NCBI GenBank assembly: GCA_963848675.1
Contig: CAWKEY010000032.1
Location: 1-64,000 of the forward strand
Origin: CAWKEY01 sp963848675
Lineage (GTDB): Bacteria > Pseudomonadota > Gammaproteobacteria > Methylococcales > Methylomonadaceae
DNA length: 64,000 nt
Direction of reading: 5' to 3'
The translations under genes were made by a program, and so were the position numbers. The notes below the pieces were generated by a model that ran no database searches, had not been told where the DNA came from, and saw nothing but the letters and a program-made list of their open reading frames with translations. This document shows positions 43,711-53,819 of this stretch, piece by piece. Every line of letters starts with the position of its first letter. The stretch's first letter is position 1.

Positions 43711-44295
43711 TTAATCCCGCGCCTTGCTCCGTGACTCTGTCATTATTTTTTTGTAACCATGCAGCATCGCCTTTACCAGACTTTCCCTGTGAATATAGCT
43801 TTCAACGGCAACGCCCAAAACATGAACAGCAACCAGTACTAAAGTAAAATTGGCAAAGAATTCATGCATTTCTTCCCAGAGCTCCTCATGATTAGGGCCT
43901 ATGCCGGCTAATGGCCCGGCGCCCTGATCCGCGCCGTAGACAGCAAACCCGGTCAGCGACGTCATTAACAAACTGACCAGCAATAAAACAATCATTATTG
44001 CGCCGGCGGGATTATGGCCCAGATAGCGCCTGGCCTTAAATGCAATCAGATCTTTAATATAATTGAAGGATCGCTTAGGGGAGCATAGAAAGCTCGAGAA
44101 CCGGGCATATTGATTACCGGCAAATCCCCAAAGCAGGCGGAAGATCAGTAAGCCGAACACCAGATAGCCGGCCCACACATGCACGTCTAATAGTTCATCT
44201 TCAGTCAGATAAGCGGTAAAAAATCCGGCCACCAGCAGCCAGTGGAAAATTCTCAACGGAAGATCCCATACTTTAATCATGTCTTGTTTTTTCAT
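43711..44295 (-). CDS. cytochrome b561-like membrane protein
   Basis: 194 residues, four hydrophobic helices. Histidines suited to heme are seen in KVWDLPLRIFHWLLVAGFFT (helix 1), LLDVHVWAGYLVFGLLIFRL (helix 2) and HEFFANFTLVLVAVHVLGVA (helix 4). The arrangement matches the Ni-Fe-hydrogenase/b561-type di-heme cytochrome family, usually a membrane electron carrier. No c-type or hydrogenase partner is adjacent. It is 75 bp upstream of the ATPase operon on the same strand; a link is unproven. Confidence 0.8.
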   Translation of the reverse strand: MKKQDMIKVWDLPLRIFHWLLVAGFFTAYLTEDELLDVHVWAGYLVFGLLIFRLLWGFAGNQYARFSSFLCSPKRSFNYIKDLIAFKARRYLGHNPAGAIMIVLLLVSLLMTSLTGFAVYGADQGAGPLAGIGPNHEELWEEMHEFFANFTLVLVAVHVLGVAVESYIHRESLVKAMLHGYKKIMTESRSKARD

Positions 44296-44457
44296 TGTTC
44301 CACTCCTGATTTTGGATAGTGGCGCTACTTTAGCGAGTCAAGCTGAAATGGAACTGAAAAATGCCATTTTTGCTGATGCTTTCGGAGCAATTCGTGGCCG
44401 TCGATCAGAGACATGAGCAGTTTTATCCAGGTATAGCAATGACGCTTGCAGGAGCAT

Positions 44458-47196
44458 CTAAAATTCGTCTTCGCCCGCCATGACCGGAGTATTCCGGGCT
44501 AAAGATGACATTTTCGGTCCGGAGGGTGCGGCAAAATAGTTGAAACGGCCACGGCCGGTGTTTTTGGCAAAATACATGGCCTGATCAGAACATTTGATCA
44601 GCCCCTGTGCTTCTTTGGCATCGTCCGGATAGATGGCTACGCCGATACTGGCCGAAATATAAGCGGCATTATCCTGCAACTGGAACGGTTCGGATAATGT
44701 GTTCAAGATGTTCTGCGCGACGCGCTCAATGTTGGTTGGCTCGATCAGCTCAGACAGAATAATGGTGAATTCATCACCACCCAGACGTGAGGCGCTGTCT
44801 GTTTCGCGTATGCAACTGCTTAAGCGCTGAGCGGCTTCTTTTAGCAACAGATCACCCATGTCGTGACCCAGTGTGTCGTTGACTTCCTTGAAACGATCAA
44901 GGTCGAGAAATAACAGCGCCAGGGAAAGGCCATCACGATGAGCTTTTTTGATTTCCTGTTCCAGACGATTATGAAACATGTGGCGATTGGGCAAGCCGGT
45001 GACGGGATCAAAGTTGGCTTGGCGCCAAATTTGTTCGGCGGACTTTTTCTTTTCGGTGATGTCGCGAGTCAGCGCCAACTGAATCAGTTTGCCGTCGGGT
45101 TTGTTGTGAAAAGGCGCGGCGTGCGATTCCAGCCAGCGACGGGTTCCATGCAAACCAATGATTTCATATTCGAGAGTGCCTTTTTGTCCCTCACAGACAC
45201 GCTCGTTGAATTGGCGAAAGGTTTCCCGGTTTTCGGGAGCGACCAGGGTATAGGCGCTTTGACCGATAACGCTGCTTTCATTGCTGGCTTCCATCATTTT
45301 GAGGCCGGCATCATTAATGGATAGCAGTATGCCATTGCTGTCTATCAGTTTTACGCAATCGGGCGTGGTTTCGATGAGCGTGCGCAGATGTTGCGTACTT
45401 TCCTGGAGCGCTTCACGGGCGATTTGTTTTTCAAGCGCTATGCCAACCAGATTGGCAGTCTGCTCTATCCTGCGGATGTCTGCCCCAGTGGGGCTGTAGG
45501 GATCGTGATGGTAAATAGCCAAGGTGCCGAGGACTTTGCCGGCTGCATTTTTGATGGGTTCTGACCAGCATGCGCCTAAACGCGCTTGGGCTGCAAGATC
45601 TTTGTAGGCTGTCCAGTAAGGGTGTGTCTGGATGTTATCGATGATAAAGCGTTTGCCGGTAAACACGGCAGTACCGCAGGAGCCTACGCCCAATTCGATT
45701 TTAATAGTGTCCATGGCTGATTTGTAGAAATCAGGAAGACTAGGTGCGACTTGCGAGGTCAGGTATTTGCCGTCCTTATCCAGGAGCAGAATACTGCCCA
45801 GCGAGCCCGGGTTGTCCTGTTCCACACCGAGTACGATCGCTTCCAGAATTTTGCTTACCGGCGCATCTTTAGCCAGCATTTTTAGCACCTGGCTATGGGA
45901 GCGTTCGTGCTGTTCGGTAAGGTGGCGCTGGGTGATGTCGAGTTTGACGGCTACATAATGGCTGATCGTGCCGGCCGTATCCTTGACCGGCGAAATATAG
46001 GCCTCTTCCCAATAGATTTCGCCATTTTTGCGCCGGTTCACGAGTTTTCCATGCCAGGGTTGGCTTTGGGTGAGTGTGTCCCACAGCTCTTCAAAGGTTT
46101 TCTTGGATGTTAATCCCGAGCGCAAAATGCGCGGATTTTGGCCTATTGCTTCATCTGATGTGTAGCCGGTTACGGCCGTAAATTGAGGGTTTACATATTC
46201 GATGACTCCGTTCAGATCCGTAATGACGACCGAAGTGGGGCTCTGTTCGATGGCAACAGTCAGTGAGCGCAACTCATTTTCGACCTTATTGCGCTGGTTG
46301 ATGATCAATGCCAGCACTATGCCGGTCACGGACAGTGTCATGATATAAAACCAGAAATTGCTCAGGGCGGATTCGGCAATATCGTGCGCGAAATAGCCTG
46401 TTCCATGCAGAGCGCCCAATAAGGCTTGCATCGAGGTGATGGCAATAACCAGCAAGACGCCGTGGCGATTGAAGCGCACAGCCGCCCACACCACAAAAAT
46501 AAATATAAAAAAACCCTTGGCAAATGAACCCAGACTATCGTGGAACCAGTCGAGAAAAACGATCTGTCCGGCCAAAAACAGCAGTCCGAAACAAGCCGAG
46601 GTTTCCAGTACACGCTTACGATTGAACCAGCCTTGGGGCGCTTGCCGCCATACCAGAATCATCGGTGTGACCAGCATGATGCCTAGCGAATTGCCCATCC
46701 ACCACTGCCGGAAACTTTGGGGTATTAATTGCAAACTGAGAACTTCAGCCTGCCAAAAGGTGACGACACCGATTAGCGCCGCTACCGTTGCGGCAAGTGC
46801 GCCTGCTAGTGTAAGCGATAAATAATCGGAAGGATGCGATAACAGTGGATCGAACGGTTTTTGAACCAAGCCGGTTTTGGGTAATACCTGTTTGAGCAGG
46901 CCAATAGCGAGCAGGGGTTCCACGGTGTTACTCAGGGCGACAAATACCGATGAGAGCTCGAAGCAGCCAAGCAAAACGCGAGCAAACCACGAGCCTATAA
47001 AAAGCGCTGGCCAGTATTTGTTGCCACCCAACAGCAGCGCGGCCATACCGATACCAGAGGGTATCCACATGACGGAGATAGTGCTGACATTGGTTGTCAA
47101 ATAGGTCAGAACAAGGATGATAGACGCCGCATAAACCAGGGCCAAGCCCGCTAGTTTTGACAGGTCGGACCAACGATTAGCCAGTAATCGATTCAA
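44458..47196 (-). CDS. MASE1-PAS-GAF-PAS-GGDEF diguanylate cyclase
   Basis: 912 residues. MASE1 membrane sensor domain at about 10-300 (MWIPSGIGMAALLLGGNKYW); PAS-PAC at about 310-425 (NPQFTAVTGYTSDEAIGQNP); GAF at about 435-590 (GVGSCGTAVFTGKRFIIDNI); second PAS at about 600-720; GGDEF at about 740-890 with the active site SRLGGDEFTIIL. There is no EAL domain, so it should synthesise cyclic di-GMP in response to membrane and cytosolic cues. An RxxD inhibitory site before GGDEF is not evident. It is a single gene on the minus strand. Confidence 0.9.
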   Translation of the reverse strand: MNRLLANRWSDLSKLAGLALVYAASIILVLTYLTTNVSTISVMWIPSGIGMAALLLGGNKYWPALFIGSWFARVLLGCFELSSVFVALSNTVEPLLAIGLLKQVLPKTGLVQKPFDPLLSHPSDYLSLTLAGALAATVAALIGVVTFWQAEVLSLQLIPQSFRQWWMGNSLGIMLVTPMILVWRQAPQGWFNRKRVLETSACFGLLFLAGQIVFLDWFHDSLGSFAKGFFIFIFVVWAAVRFNRHGVLLVIAITSMQALLGALHGTGYFAHDIAESALSNFWFYIMTLSVTGIVLALIINQRNKVENELRSLTVAIEQSPTSVVITDLNGVIEYVNPQFTAVTGYTSDEAIGQNPRILRSGLTSKKTFEELWDTLTQSQPWHGKLVNRRKNGEIYWEEAYISPVKDTAGTISHYVAVKLDITQRHLTEQHERSHSQVLKMLAKDAPVSKILEAIVLGVEQDNPGSLGSILLLDKDGKYLTSQVAPSLPDFYKSAMDTIKIELGVGSCGTAVFTGKRFIIDNIQTHPYWTAYKDLAAQARLGACWSEPIKNAAGKVLGTLAIYHHDPYSPTGADIRRIEQTANLVGIALEKQIAREALQESTQHLRTLIETTPDCVKLIDSNGILLSINDAGLKMMEASNESSVIGQSAYTLVAPENRETFRQFNERVCEGQKGTLEYEIIGLHGTRRWLESHAAPFHNKPDGKLIQLALTRDITEKKKSAEQIWRQANFDPVTGLPNRHMFHNRLEQEIKKAHRDGLSLALLFLDLDRFKEVNDTLGHDMGDLLLKEAAQRLSSCIRETDSASRLGGDEFTIILSELIEPTNIERVAQNILNTLSEPFQLQDNAAYISASIGVAIYPDDAKEAQGLIKCSDQAMYFAKNTGRGRFNYFAAPSGPKMSSLARNTPVMAGEDEF

Positions 47197-47490
47197 GATA
47201 TTTTGCCCTTCTGTGCGTTTACAAAGGGAACAAGTTTAGCAAATTGTAAAATTCTGGGGAGAAAATACAGCTATCCAGATCAATTAAACTCTTTCTTCCG
47301 GGTTGAGCTGCCGGTGTGCAGCGGGTATCGCGCAGCGCTAATGAACCGTTAGGGCTCGGTTGATTCTTCAAGCCACACTGGAAAAGTTGGAAAGTTGTTG
47401 CTGGCCGGGTAATAATACGCGCACTCTGCAATGCCGTCCGATGAGTCATTGCTCTCTTTTTTTTACATCCACTTACAGGCGAACACTTCA

Positions 47491-47958
47491 ATGCGTAACT
47501 ATTTTCTAAAGCTCAGTTTTGTCTTATTGACGGTTTTTTCGGTTTTTGCCTATGCCGGCATGATCGGTAAAGAAGCCATTCCTGAAAAAATCATGGCGCA
47601 ATTGCACAAAAAGCATCCGAATGCGCTGGACATTAAGGCAGAACCAAAAACCCATTTTGGTCAGGCTTTGTACGTCCTCTATTTTAAAGACGGTGGGGCT
47701 GAACACATTGAATTTTATCGCGTCGACGGGCATTTTTATGTAAGCGGCGAAAAAATTGATGCAATCAATCTGATACCGGAGGCTATCAATGAAAATTTGA
47801 AGGCGGTTTTCAATACCTATGAAATCAAGCGCGCAATTTTGGTGGCCAATCCTAACGGTGTTGGAGAGGAATATGATTTATCGGTTAGTGCCTCAGGTAA
47901 AAACTGGAGTATTTCGGTCGATGGCAAAGGCGCCATCATCGATAAAGTTGAAGAGTAA
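47491..47958 (+). CDS. exported PepSY-like small protein
   Basis: 155 residues. MRNYFLKLSFVLLTVFSVFA then YAGM is a clear Sec signal peptide with cleavage near residue 22. The mature part alternates hydrophobic and charged residues. A repeated pattern, IPEKIMAQLHKKHPNALDIK and IPEAINENLKAVFNTYEIKR, recalls PepSY-like/BLIP-fold domains that occur in pairs. I chose ATG 47491 because the longer frame from 47431 disrupts the signal peptide. No function is known. It is convergent with psd. Confidence 0.65.
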   Translation: MRNYFLKLSFVLLTVFSVFAYAGMIGKEAIPEKIMAQLHKKHPNALDIKAEPKTHFGQALYVLYFKDGGAEHIEFYRVDGHFYVSGEKIDAINLIPEAINENLKAVFNTYEIKRAILVANPNGVGEEYDLSVSASGKNWSISVDGKGAIIDKVEE

Positions 47959-47980
47959 AACATGCGGCGGATTACACTTA

Positions 47981-48841
47981 TCAAGATAAAGTTGTACCTA
48001 TACGCTCGCCCAGTTTGACAATTTTGTCGGCTTTCAATCCAGCATCCCAGCGGGCTTTGCCGTTGCCGAAGAGCACAATGATGGTGGAGCCCATGTTGAA
48101 ACGGCCCAATTCTTCGCCTTTTTTCAAGGTGGGTGCGTTTTGCTGATATTGCCAGCTATAGATTGAGGGCAGGGTGGGTGGGGTGACTACGCCGTGCCAG
48201 ACAGTTTCAATGCTGGAGACAAAAATGGCGCCAACCAGCACCAGGGCCATGGGGCCGGCTTCGGTATCAAACAGGCAGCAAACGCGTTCGTTTCGGGCGA
48301 ATAGACCTGGAACGGCGTTGGTGGTTACGGTATTGACGCTGAACAATCGTCCCGGAATATGCGCCATCTCTGTCAAGGTGCCGGTCAGCGGCATGTGCAG
48401 GCGGTGATAGTCTTTGGGTGACAGGTAAATGGTGGTGAATATGCCGTTATTAAAGGGCTGCGCGCGTTCTGCATCGCCGCCTAATAGGTCGATGGCGCTA
48501 AGGCTTTTGCCCTTGGCTTGAAAGATATTGCCTGCGGTAATGGCGCCGGCTTGACTGACGGCGCCGTCGGCGGGACAAACAATAGCATCTGAGTCGCTGC
48601 AGATGGGCCGGATCCCGGGCTTGAGTTCGCGGGTAAAAAAATGATTGAAGCTCTGGTAAGCATTGATGTCCTGTTCCAGGGCTTCTGCCATGTTGACGCC
48701 GTAATGCCGGATGACCTGCTGGATGAACAGGTTTTTCCAGGTTTTGTTTTCACAATGGGTCAGCACGCTCATCATTCGGGATAAGGCATGATGCGGCAGA
48801 ACGTATTGGGGCAGGGTGGTGAGGGCTTGTTTCAAGTTCAT
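47981..48841 (-). CDS. psd: Psd, phosphatidylserine decarboxylase proenzyme
   Basis: 286 residues. Conserved blocks: QSFNHFFTRELKPGIRPICS, CPADGAVSQAGAI, FTTIYLSPKDYHRLHMPLTG with the catalytic Asp-His, and RFNMGSTIIVLFGNG. The last includes the G-S self-cleavage site that makes the pyruvoyl group; here it reads MGST where E. coli has LGST. It forms phosphatidylethanolamine in the inner membrane. The ATG overlaps the upstream FlhB-like stop by 4 nt, so the two are co-translated. Confidence 0.93.
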   Translation of the reverse strand: MNLKQALTTLPQYVLPHHALSRMMSVLTHCENKTWKNLFIQQVIRHYGVNMAEALEQDINAYQSFNHFFTRELKPGIRPICSDSDAIVCPADGAVSQAGAITAGNIFQAKGKSLSAIDLLGGDAERAQPFNNGIFTTIYLSPKDYHRLHMPLTGTLTEMAHIPGRLFSVNTVTTNAVPGLFARNERVCCLFDTEAGPMALVLVGAIFVSSIETVWHGVVTPPTLPSIYSWQYQQNAPTLKKGEELGRFNMGSTIIVLFGNGKARWDAGLKADKIVKLGERIGTTLS

Positions 48842-49122
48842 GGATTATCACTGTGGGGTGTTTTGCCGCTTAAAAAATAGGCAAAGGCAATCACTTCTGC
48901 GACGGCAACATAGAGTTCGTTGGGGATTTCATCGCCTAACGGAATCTGGGCGAGAATTTTTACCAGTTCGGGATCGGTTTGCAGCGGGATTCCGTGTTGT
49001 GCGGCGATGTCGAGTATTTGTTCAGCCCTAAGACCTTCGCCTTTGGCGGTTACTTTAGGCGCATTTTTGCCGTCGTATTGTAAGGCGACGGCAATATCGC
49101 TGCTGTAGTAAGTCTTGGGCAT
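48838..49122 (-). CDS. FlhB-like C-terminal domain protein (stand-alone)
   Basis: 94 residues corresponding to the cytoplasmic C-terminal domain of FlhB/YscU export switches: YYSSDIAVALQYDGKNAPKV, GEGLRAEQILDIAAQHGIPL, NELYVAVAEVIAFAYFLSG. The membrane domain is absent and the NPTH self-cleavage motif is not seen, as in other short FlhB-like proteins (FhlB). They can partly replace FlhB-C, but many occur without clear function. ATG 49122 is chosen from the conserved start. It overlaps psd by 4 nt and follows queF by 7 bp. Confidence 0.75.
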   Translation of the reverse strand: MPKTYYSSDIAVALQYDGKNAPKVTAKGEGLRAEQILDIAAQHGIPLQTDPELVKILAQIPLGDEIPNELYVAVAEVIAFAYFLSGKTPHSDNP

Positions 49123-49129
49123 CAGCGGC

Positions 49130-49519
49130 TTATGGCAGATTAACCAATTCCGGCGCCTGCCAGGCACTGTTTTTATGCTCGACGACAACGGTGGTGTAAA
49201 TGCCGCCGCGTACGTTAAATTCGGCGCGGATGCGCATGAAGTTGGGCGAGATGGCTTTGACCAGGTCATTTAAAATCTCGTTGGTTACGGCTTCATGGAA
49301 GGCGCCCTGGTCGCGGAAGGCCCACATATACAGTTTCAGTCCTTTCAATTCCACGCACAGTGCCGCGGGCACATATTCGATTTGAATGGTCGCGAAATCC
49401 GGCTGCCCGGTTTTGGGGCAAAGGCAGGTGAATTCTGGAATATCGATCCGTATTGTGTAATCACGGCCGGGTTGCGGGTTGGCGAAGGTTTCTAGGTCTT
49501 TGCTGGGTTGTGTTGTCAT
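49130..49519 (-). CDS. queF: QueF, NADPH-dependent preQ0 reductase
   Basis: 129 residues, the short type I QueF. The active-site cysteine lies in PEFTCLCPKTGQPDFATIQI, and VCVELKGLKLYMWAFRD-type wording (here LCVELKGLKLYMWAFRDQGA) and FHEAVTNEILNDL contain the substrate glutamate and histidine. It reduces preQ0 to preQ1 in queuosine synthesis. No other que gene is nearby. It lies divergently, 98 bp from smc. Complete. Confidence 0.93.
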   Translation of the reverse strand: MTTQPSKDLETFANPQPGRDYTIRIDIPEFTCLCPKTGQPDFATIQIEYVPAALCVELKGLKLYMWAFRDQGAFHEAVTNEILNDLVKAISPNFMRIRAEFNVRGGIYTTVVVEHKNSAWQAPELVNLP

Positions 49520-49617
49520 GTTTGTCGAAGCGGTTTAAATAAAAAAGTCGAAACTCAGTTAAATATCGATAATAATACCGAGCTTTTTAAATTAATTGTC
49601 GGGCTATTCTACCAGTA

Positions 49618-52600
49618 ATGAAGCTGGAAAAAATCAAACTTTCTGGATTTAAATCCTTTGTTGATCATACGGTAATCCCCATTAGCGGCAATTTGACGGC
49701 AATTGTTGGCCCCAATGGCTGCGGAAAATCCAATATCATTGATGCAGTGCGCTGGGTAATGGGCGAAAGTTCCGCCAAGCATTTGCGCGGCGGCAGTATG
49801 GCTGATGTCATTTTTAATGGTTCGTCCGGACGTAAACCGGTGAGTACGGCTTCTGTGGAACTGATTTTTGACAATAGCGAGGGCAAACTGGGCGGCGAAT
49901 ACGCGCACTACGACAGCATCGCGATTAAGCGCCAGGTCAGCCGGGATGGTCAGTCTTTGTTTATGCTGAATGGCGCGCGTTGCCGGCGCAAGGATATTAC
50001 CGACATTTTTTTGGGGACGGGCTTAGGCTCCAGAAGTTACGCCATCATTGAACAGGGCACCATATCGCGCATGGTTGAGGCCAAGCCCGATGAACTTCGC
50101 GTGCATATCGAGGAAGCGGCCGGCATTTCCAAATACAAGGAACGGCGCAGCGAAACCGAAGCCCGGATGAAGAACACCCGCGAAAATCTGGAAAGGCTGG
50201 ATGATTTGCGCGAAGAGGTTGAAAAACAAATCAAGCATCTGCAAAAACAGGCGGAAAAAGCAGAAAAATATACGGAGCTTAAAAAACAGGAGCGCCAGTT
50301 CAAACTCGAACTGTTGGCCATGCGCTGGAATGCTCATCACCAGGCGGCGGCGCAGCTGGAAATCAAACTGCAGACTATTGCCGCCGAGCATAATCGTTTG
50401 TTTGTATATGTGCGGGATATTGATAACAGCCTGGAAGCAAAACGCGCCGAACATAAGAGCCAGCAACAGCTCACTTCCGGTTCGCAAGGGCAATATTATG
50501 ATGTGCTGGCGCAAGTCAGCAGTCTTGAGCAGGCGATCAGACATAATGAAACGAGCCATGAAGAAACCCTGCTGGAAATCAGCCGCACTCGGCAACAAGC
50601 CGATCAGGCCAGGCATGAACTGGAGTCCGATTTACAGCAGCTGGAAGAGCTGAAACTGGCTTTGTTTGAAGCGGAAGAAGCCTTGATTATTGCCGAGGAC
50701 AGACAAGAAGAGGTGTTGCAGACCCAGCTGCAGTCAGTGCAGCAAAGAACCAGCTGGCAGCAGCAATGGGAGGCTTACCGTACCGAGCATTCGCATTATA
50801 AGGAACAAGCCGAAGTGCATCGGGTCAAAACCCTGCAGCTGGAAAATCAGAACCGTCAGCTGCAAGTTCGTTTAGATAAGTTGCAGCAGGAACGCAACGA
50901 GCTTTCATCCAGCCAATTACAGATGGAGATTGAGACGCTGGATGCCGGCATCGAAATCATCGAAAGCCAGCGTGCCGGTCTGCATGAGCAACTGGAAGCG
51001 CTGCATCAGCAGATTCGCGAGCAACGTCAGCAGGTCAAGCATTTTCATGATGATTTGCACACGCGACGTTCGGAGTTGCACAGTATAAAAGGCAAAATCA
51101 CCTCACTGGAGTTATTGCAGCAACATGCCATGGGTAAGGACAATAAAAATCTCGGCAGCTGGCTGGAACACATGAATTTGCACGAAAATCCTCGCCTGGC
51201 AGAATTTCTGGATGTGCAGCCTGGCTGGGAAGGCGCCGTGGAAACTGTGCTGGGTAGTTATCTGGAAGCAATTTGTATAGACAGCGTCGATCAGGTCATT
51301 CCAGGCTTGCATCGCTTAACCGGCGAATCATTAACGCTCATCGAAACCCGGCAAAATGAACCGGCTGAAGCCGACGCGCAGTTGACACAGTTACTGGATA
51401 AAGTCACCGCGCCCTGGGATTTAAGCGATTTACTGAGCGGTGTTTATTGTGCGGACGGTATTGAAGCAGCCCGAAAATTATCGACTCAACTCAAGTTTCA
51501 TGAATCTGTAATTACCGCGGACGGTACCTGGCTTGGCCCGGGCTGGTTAAGAATCGTGCGCACCAAAGACAGTAAAACCGGAGTTTTGCAGCGCGAAAAG
51601 GAATTGCGCCTGTTTAAACAGCGGCAGGAAGCCTTGCAGCTTGAAATTAATGACTTTGAAGACCGGCTGGAGTCCACCGAAACCGCCCTAAAAGAGGCAG
51701 AAGCCCAGCGCGAGGCTGTCACACAGCAGAATACTATTCTGGGCGCCGAGCTTTCGGCTAAAAGCGCAGCATTCAGCGCCCACTCGGCCCGGCTGGAACA
51801 GCAGCAGCGGCGTCTGGATCAGGTCTGCAATGAAATCGATGGCATTTTCCGTGAATCTGCGGAAAATGCCGCTGTGATGGCTGAATCCGCGCTGTTGCAG
51901 GAGGAAGCCGAGCAGGTGATGGCCGGTCTCGAGCAAAAAAAGCAAAGTCTGGAACTTTTGAATCAGGATCTGCAGTCCGCGCAGCACAAGACCGAACAAT
52001 CGGTTAATGAAGCCCGGCAGCAGGTTTACAGTATCAGGGCCAAGATCGAAACACTGCAATCTTCAGAAAAATCAACCGGCAAACAAATAGAGCGCCTGCA
52101 GATGCAGCAGCAGCAGGCCTTGCAGCGCATCGCCGAACTGGAGAAAAAATTGCAGCAAACATTAACGCCGCTGGATGAGGAAAAACAAAAGCTGGAGCAT
52201 TTGCGTTTACACAAGGATCAGCTTGAGGCTGGGCTTAAAAAACAGCGCCAGTTGCAGGACGACATTGAGGCGGCAATCACGCAGTTATCGGAACAGCATT
52301 TGCGCGGGCAAAGAGCCCTGGAGATGCAGAAGGAAGCCCTGGACAAGCTGCGTTTTGAATTGCAGGAAAGTAAAGTCCGCCAACAGACGGTTAATGAGCA
52401 ACTGAAAGAAATCGATGCCGATGCCGAACACATACTCAAAAATCTGTCCACTGCTGCCGATGAACAAAGCTGGAAGAGAACAGTAGATGAGTTGGCGGGG
52501 CAGATTGAGCGTTTGGGCACCATTAACCTGACCGCCATAGAAGAGTATAAATCGCAGTCCGAGCGTATGAATTTCCTCAATGAACAACATGCCGACCTGA

Positions 52601-53127
52601 TCGAAGCCTTGCAAACGCTGGATCAGGCCATCAGTAAAATAGATAAGGAAAGCCGGCTGCGTTTTAAGGAAACATTCGATAAAATAAACAGCGGTTTGCA
52701 GGAAAAATTCCCCAAATTATTTGGCGGCGGGCAGGCGTATCTGGAATTGACCGAGCAGGATTTGCTGGAATCGGGCGTCAATATTATTGCCAGACCTCCC
52801 GGTAAAAGAAATAGCTCCATCCACTTATTATCGGGTGGAGAGAAAGCACTCACCGCCGTCGCGCTGGTGTTTTCCATTTTTGAACTGAATCCTGCGCCTT
52901 TTTGCCTTCTGGACGAGGTCGATGCACCTCTGGATGATGCGAACGTAGGACGGTTTTCAAAAATGGTGGAAGAGATGTCGGCATCCGTCCAGTTTTTGTA
53001 CATTTCTCATAACAAAGTGACTATGGAAATTGCAAAACAACTGGCAGGTGTTACTATGAAAGAGCCGGGCGTGTCCCGTATGGTCGCGGTTGATATTGAA
53101 GAAGCAGTGAGTTTGGCGGAAATCTAA
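49618..53127 (+). CDS. smc: SMC, chromosome segregation ATPase
   Basis: 1169 residues. Walker A VGPNGCGKSNIIDA (about 30-43), two long coiled coils around a hinge (about 505-650, GSWLEHMNLHENPRLAEFLD), the signature LLSGGEKALTAVALVF and Walker B FCLLDEVDAPLDDANV with the D-loop. It forms the ring-shaped SMC ATPase that organises the chromosome with ScpA/ScpB, not encoded here. The stop shares a base with the zipA start (taATG type). The length is normal. The order smc-zipA-ligA is the gammaproteobacterial arrangement. Confidence 0.95.
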   Translation: MKLEKIKLSGFKSFVDHTVIPISGNLTAIVGPNGCGKSNIIDAVRWVMGESSAKHLRGGSMADVIFNGSSGRKPVSTASVELIFDNSEGKLGGEYAHYDSIAIKRQVSRDGQSLFMLNGARCRRKDITDIFLGTGLGSRSYAIIEQGTISRMVEAKPDELRVHIEEAAGISKYKERRSETEARMKNTRENLERLDDLREEVEKQIKHLQKQAEKAEKYTELKKQERQFKLELLAMRWNAHHQAAAQLEIKLQTIAAEHNRLFVYVRDIDNSLEAKRAEHKSQQQLTSGSQGQYYDVLAQVSSLEQAIRHNETSHEETLLEISRTRQQADQARHELESDLQQLEELKLALFEAEEALIIAEDRQEEVLQTQLQSVQQRTSWQQQWEAYRTEHSHYKEQAEVHRVKTLQLENQNRQLQVRLDKLQQERNELSSSQLQMEIETLDAGIEIIESQRAGLHEQLEALHQQIREQRQQVKHFHDDLHTRRSELHSIKGKITSLELLQQHAMGKDNKNLGSWLEHMNLHENPRLAEFLDVQPGWEGAVETVLGSYLEAICIDSVDQVIPGLHRLTGESLTLIETRQNEPAEADAQLTQLLDKVTAPWDLSDLLSGVYCADGIEAARKLSTQLKFHESVITADGTWLGPGWLRIVRTKDSKTGVLQREKELRLFKQRQEALQLEINDFEDRLESTETALKEAEAQREAVTQQNTILGAELSAKSAAFSAHSARLEQQQRRLDQVCNEIDGIFRESAENAAVMAESALLQEEAEQVMAGLEQKKQSLELLNQDLQSAQHKTEQSVNEARQQVYSIRAKIETLQSSEKSTGKQIERLQMQQQQALQRIAELEKKLQQTLTPLDEEKQKLEHLRLHKDQLEAGLKKQRQLQDDIEAAITQLSEQHLRGQRALEMQKEALDKLRFELQESKVRQQTVNEQLKEIDADAEHILKNLSTAADEQSWKRTVDELAGQIERLGTINLTAIEEYKSQSERMNFLNEQHADLIEALQTLDQAISKIDKESRLRFKETFDKINSGLQEKFPKLFGGGQAYLELTEQDLLESGVNIIARPPGKRNSSIHLLSGGEKALTAVALVFSIFELNPAPFCLLDEVDAPLDDANVGRFSKMVEEMSASVQFLYISHNKVTMEIAKQLAGVTMKEPGVSRMVAVDIEEAVSLAEI

Positions 53128-53816
53128 TGGATAAAGAAATATTAAGAATTGTAATTATCGCAACCGGTCTGGTTGTCGTTGTCGGCATGTTGTTGTGGAG
53201 TTTTCTGAGAAACAGAAAACCCTATCAAGGCTTCGATTTTTTTAAAGATGAAGGCCTGGGGCGCTTTGATGATTCAAGCGCCGTGTACGGTGAGGATGAT
53301 TTCGAAATTGTGCCGATTGGCTCTGCCAAGCGCAGTGCCGAAGCTGAAAAACCGATCAAGGATTATGAGCAGGAAGAAGTTCTTGTCGAGTCCGATGACG
53401 ATGACATTGAGCCTCCCCCGCGTTTTGCCACGCCAAAAATCATCCAGGTCTGTCTGGTCGCTAAAGCCGATGAAGGTTTTAATGGGGCGGACTTGCGGAA
53501 TGCCTTTGAGCTGGTCGGTCTGGAATATGGCAGTTTGAAAATTTATGAACGTTTGGATGCCAATCGTCTGGTAGATTTTGGCGTCGCCAGTATGTCTGGA
53601 TCGGGTATTTTTCCCGAAAAAAATCATGCCGACTTTTATACGCCAGGCCTGGTGTTTTTTATGCAGCCGGGTGAAGTGGATGATGCGCAAGCCGTTTTTG
53701 ACGATTACATGCAAACAATCAAGCTCTTGGCTACAGAGCTGGAAGGCGAAATCCTTGATGATAAAAGTCAGCCATTGGGCGAAGCCACGATACAATTGAT
53801 TCGCCAGAGTTTGTAA
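53127..53816 (+). CDS. zipA: ZipA cell-division protein
   Basis: 229 residues. An N-terminal membrane anchor at about 5-25 (ILRIVIIATGLVVVVGMLLW), a charged, acidic linker at about 40-100 and the C-terminal FtsZ-binding domain (about 105-229: IQVCLVAKADEGFNGADLRN, VFFMQPGEVDDAQAVFDDYM). ZipA tethers FtsZ to the membrane at the division site. The linker is shorter than in E. coli. It lies between smc and ligA, with the TTG start of ligA 3 bp downstream of its stop. Confidence 0.9.
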   Translation: MDKEILRIVIIATGLVVVVGMLLWSFLRNRKPYQGFDFFKDEGLGRFDDSSAVYGEDDFEIVPIGSAKRSAEAEKPIKDYEQEEVLVESDDDDIEPPPRFATPKIIQVCLVAKADEGFNGADLRNAFELVGLEYGSLKIYERLDANRLVDFGVASMSGSGIFPEKNHADFYTPGLVFFMQPGEVDDAQAVFDDYMQTIKLLATELEGEILDDKSQPLGEATIQLIRQSL

Positions 53817-53819
53817 CAT

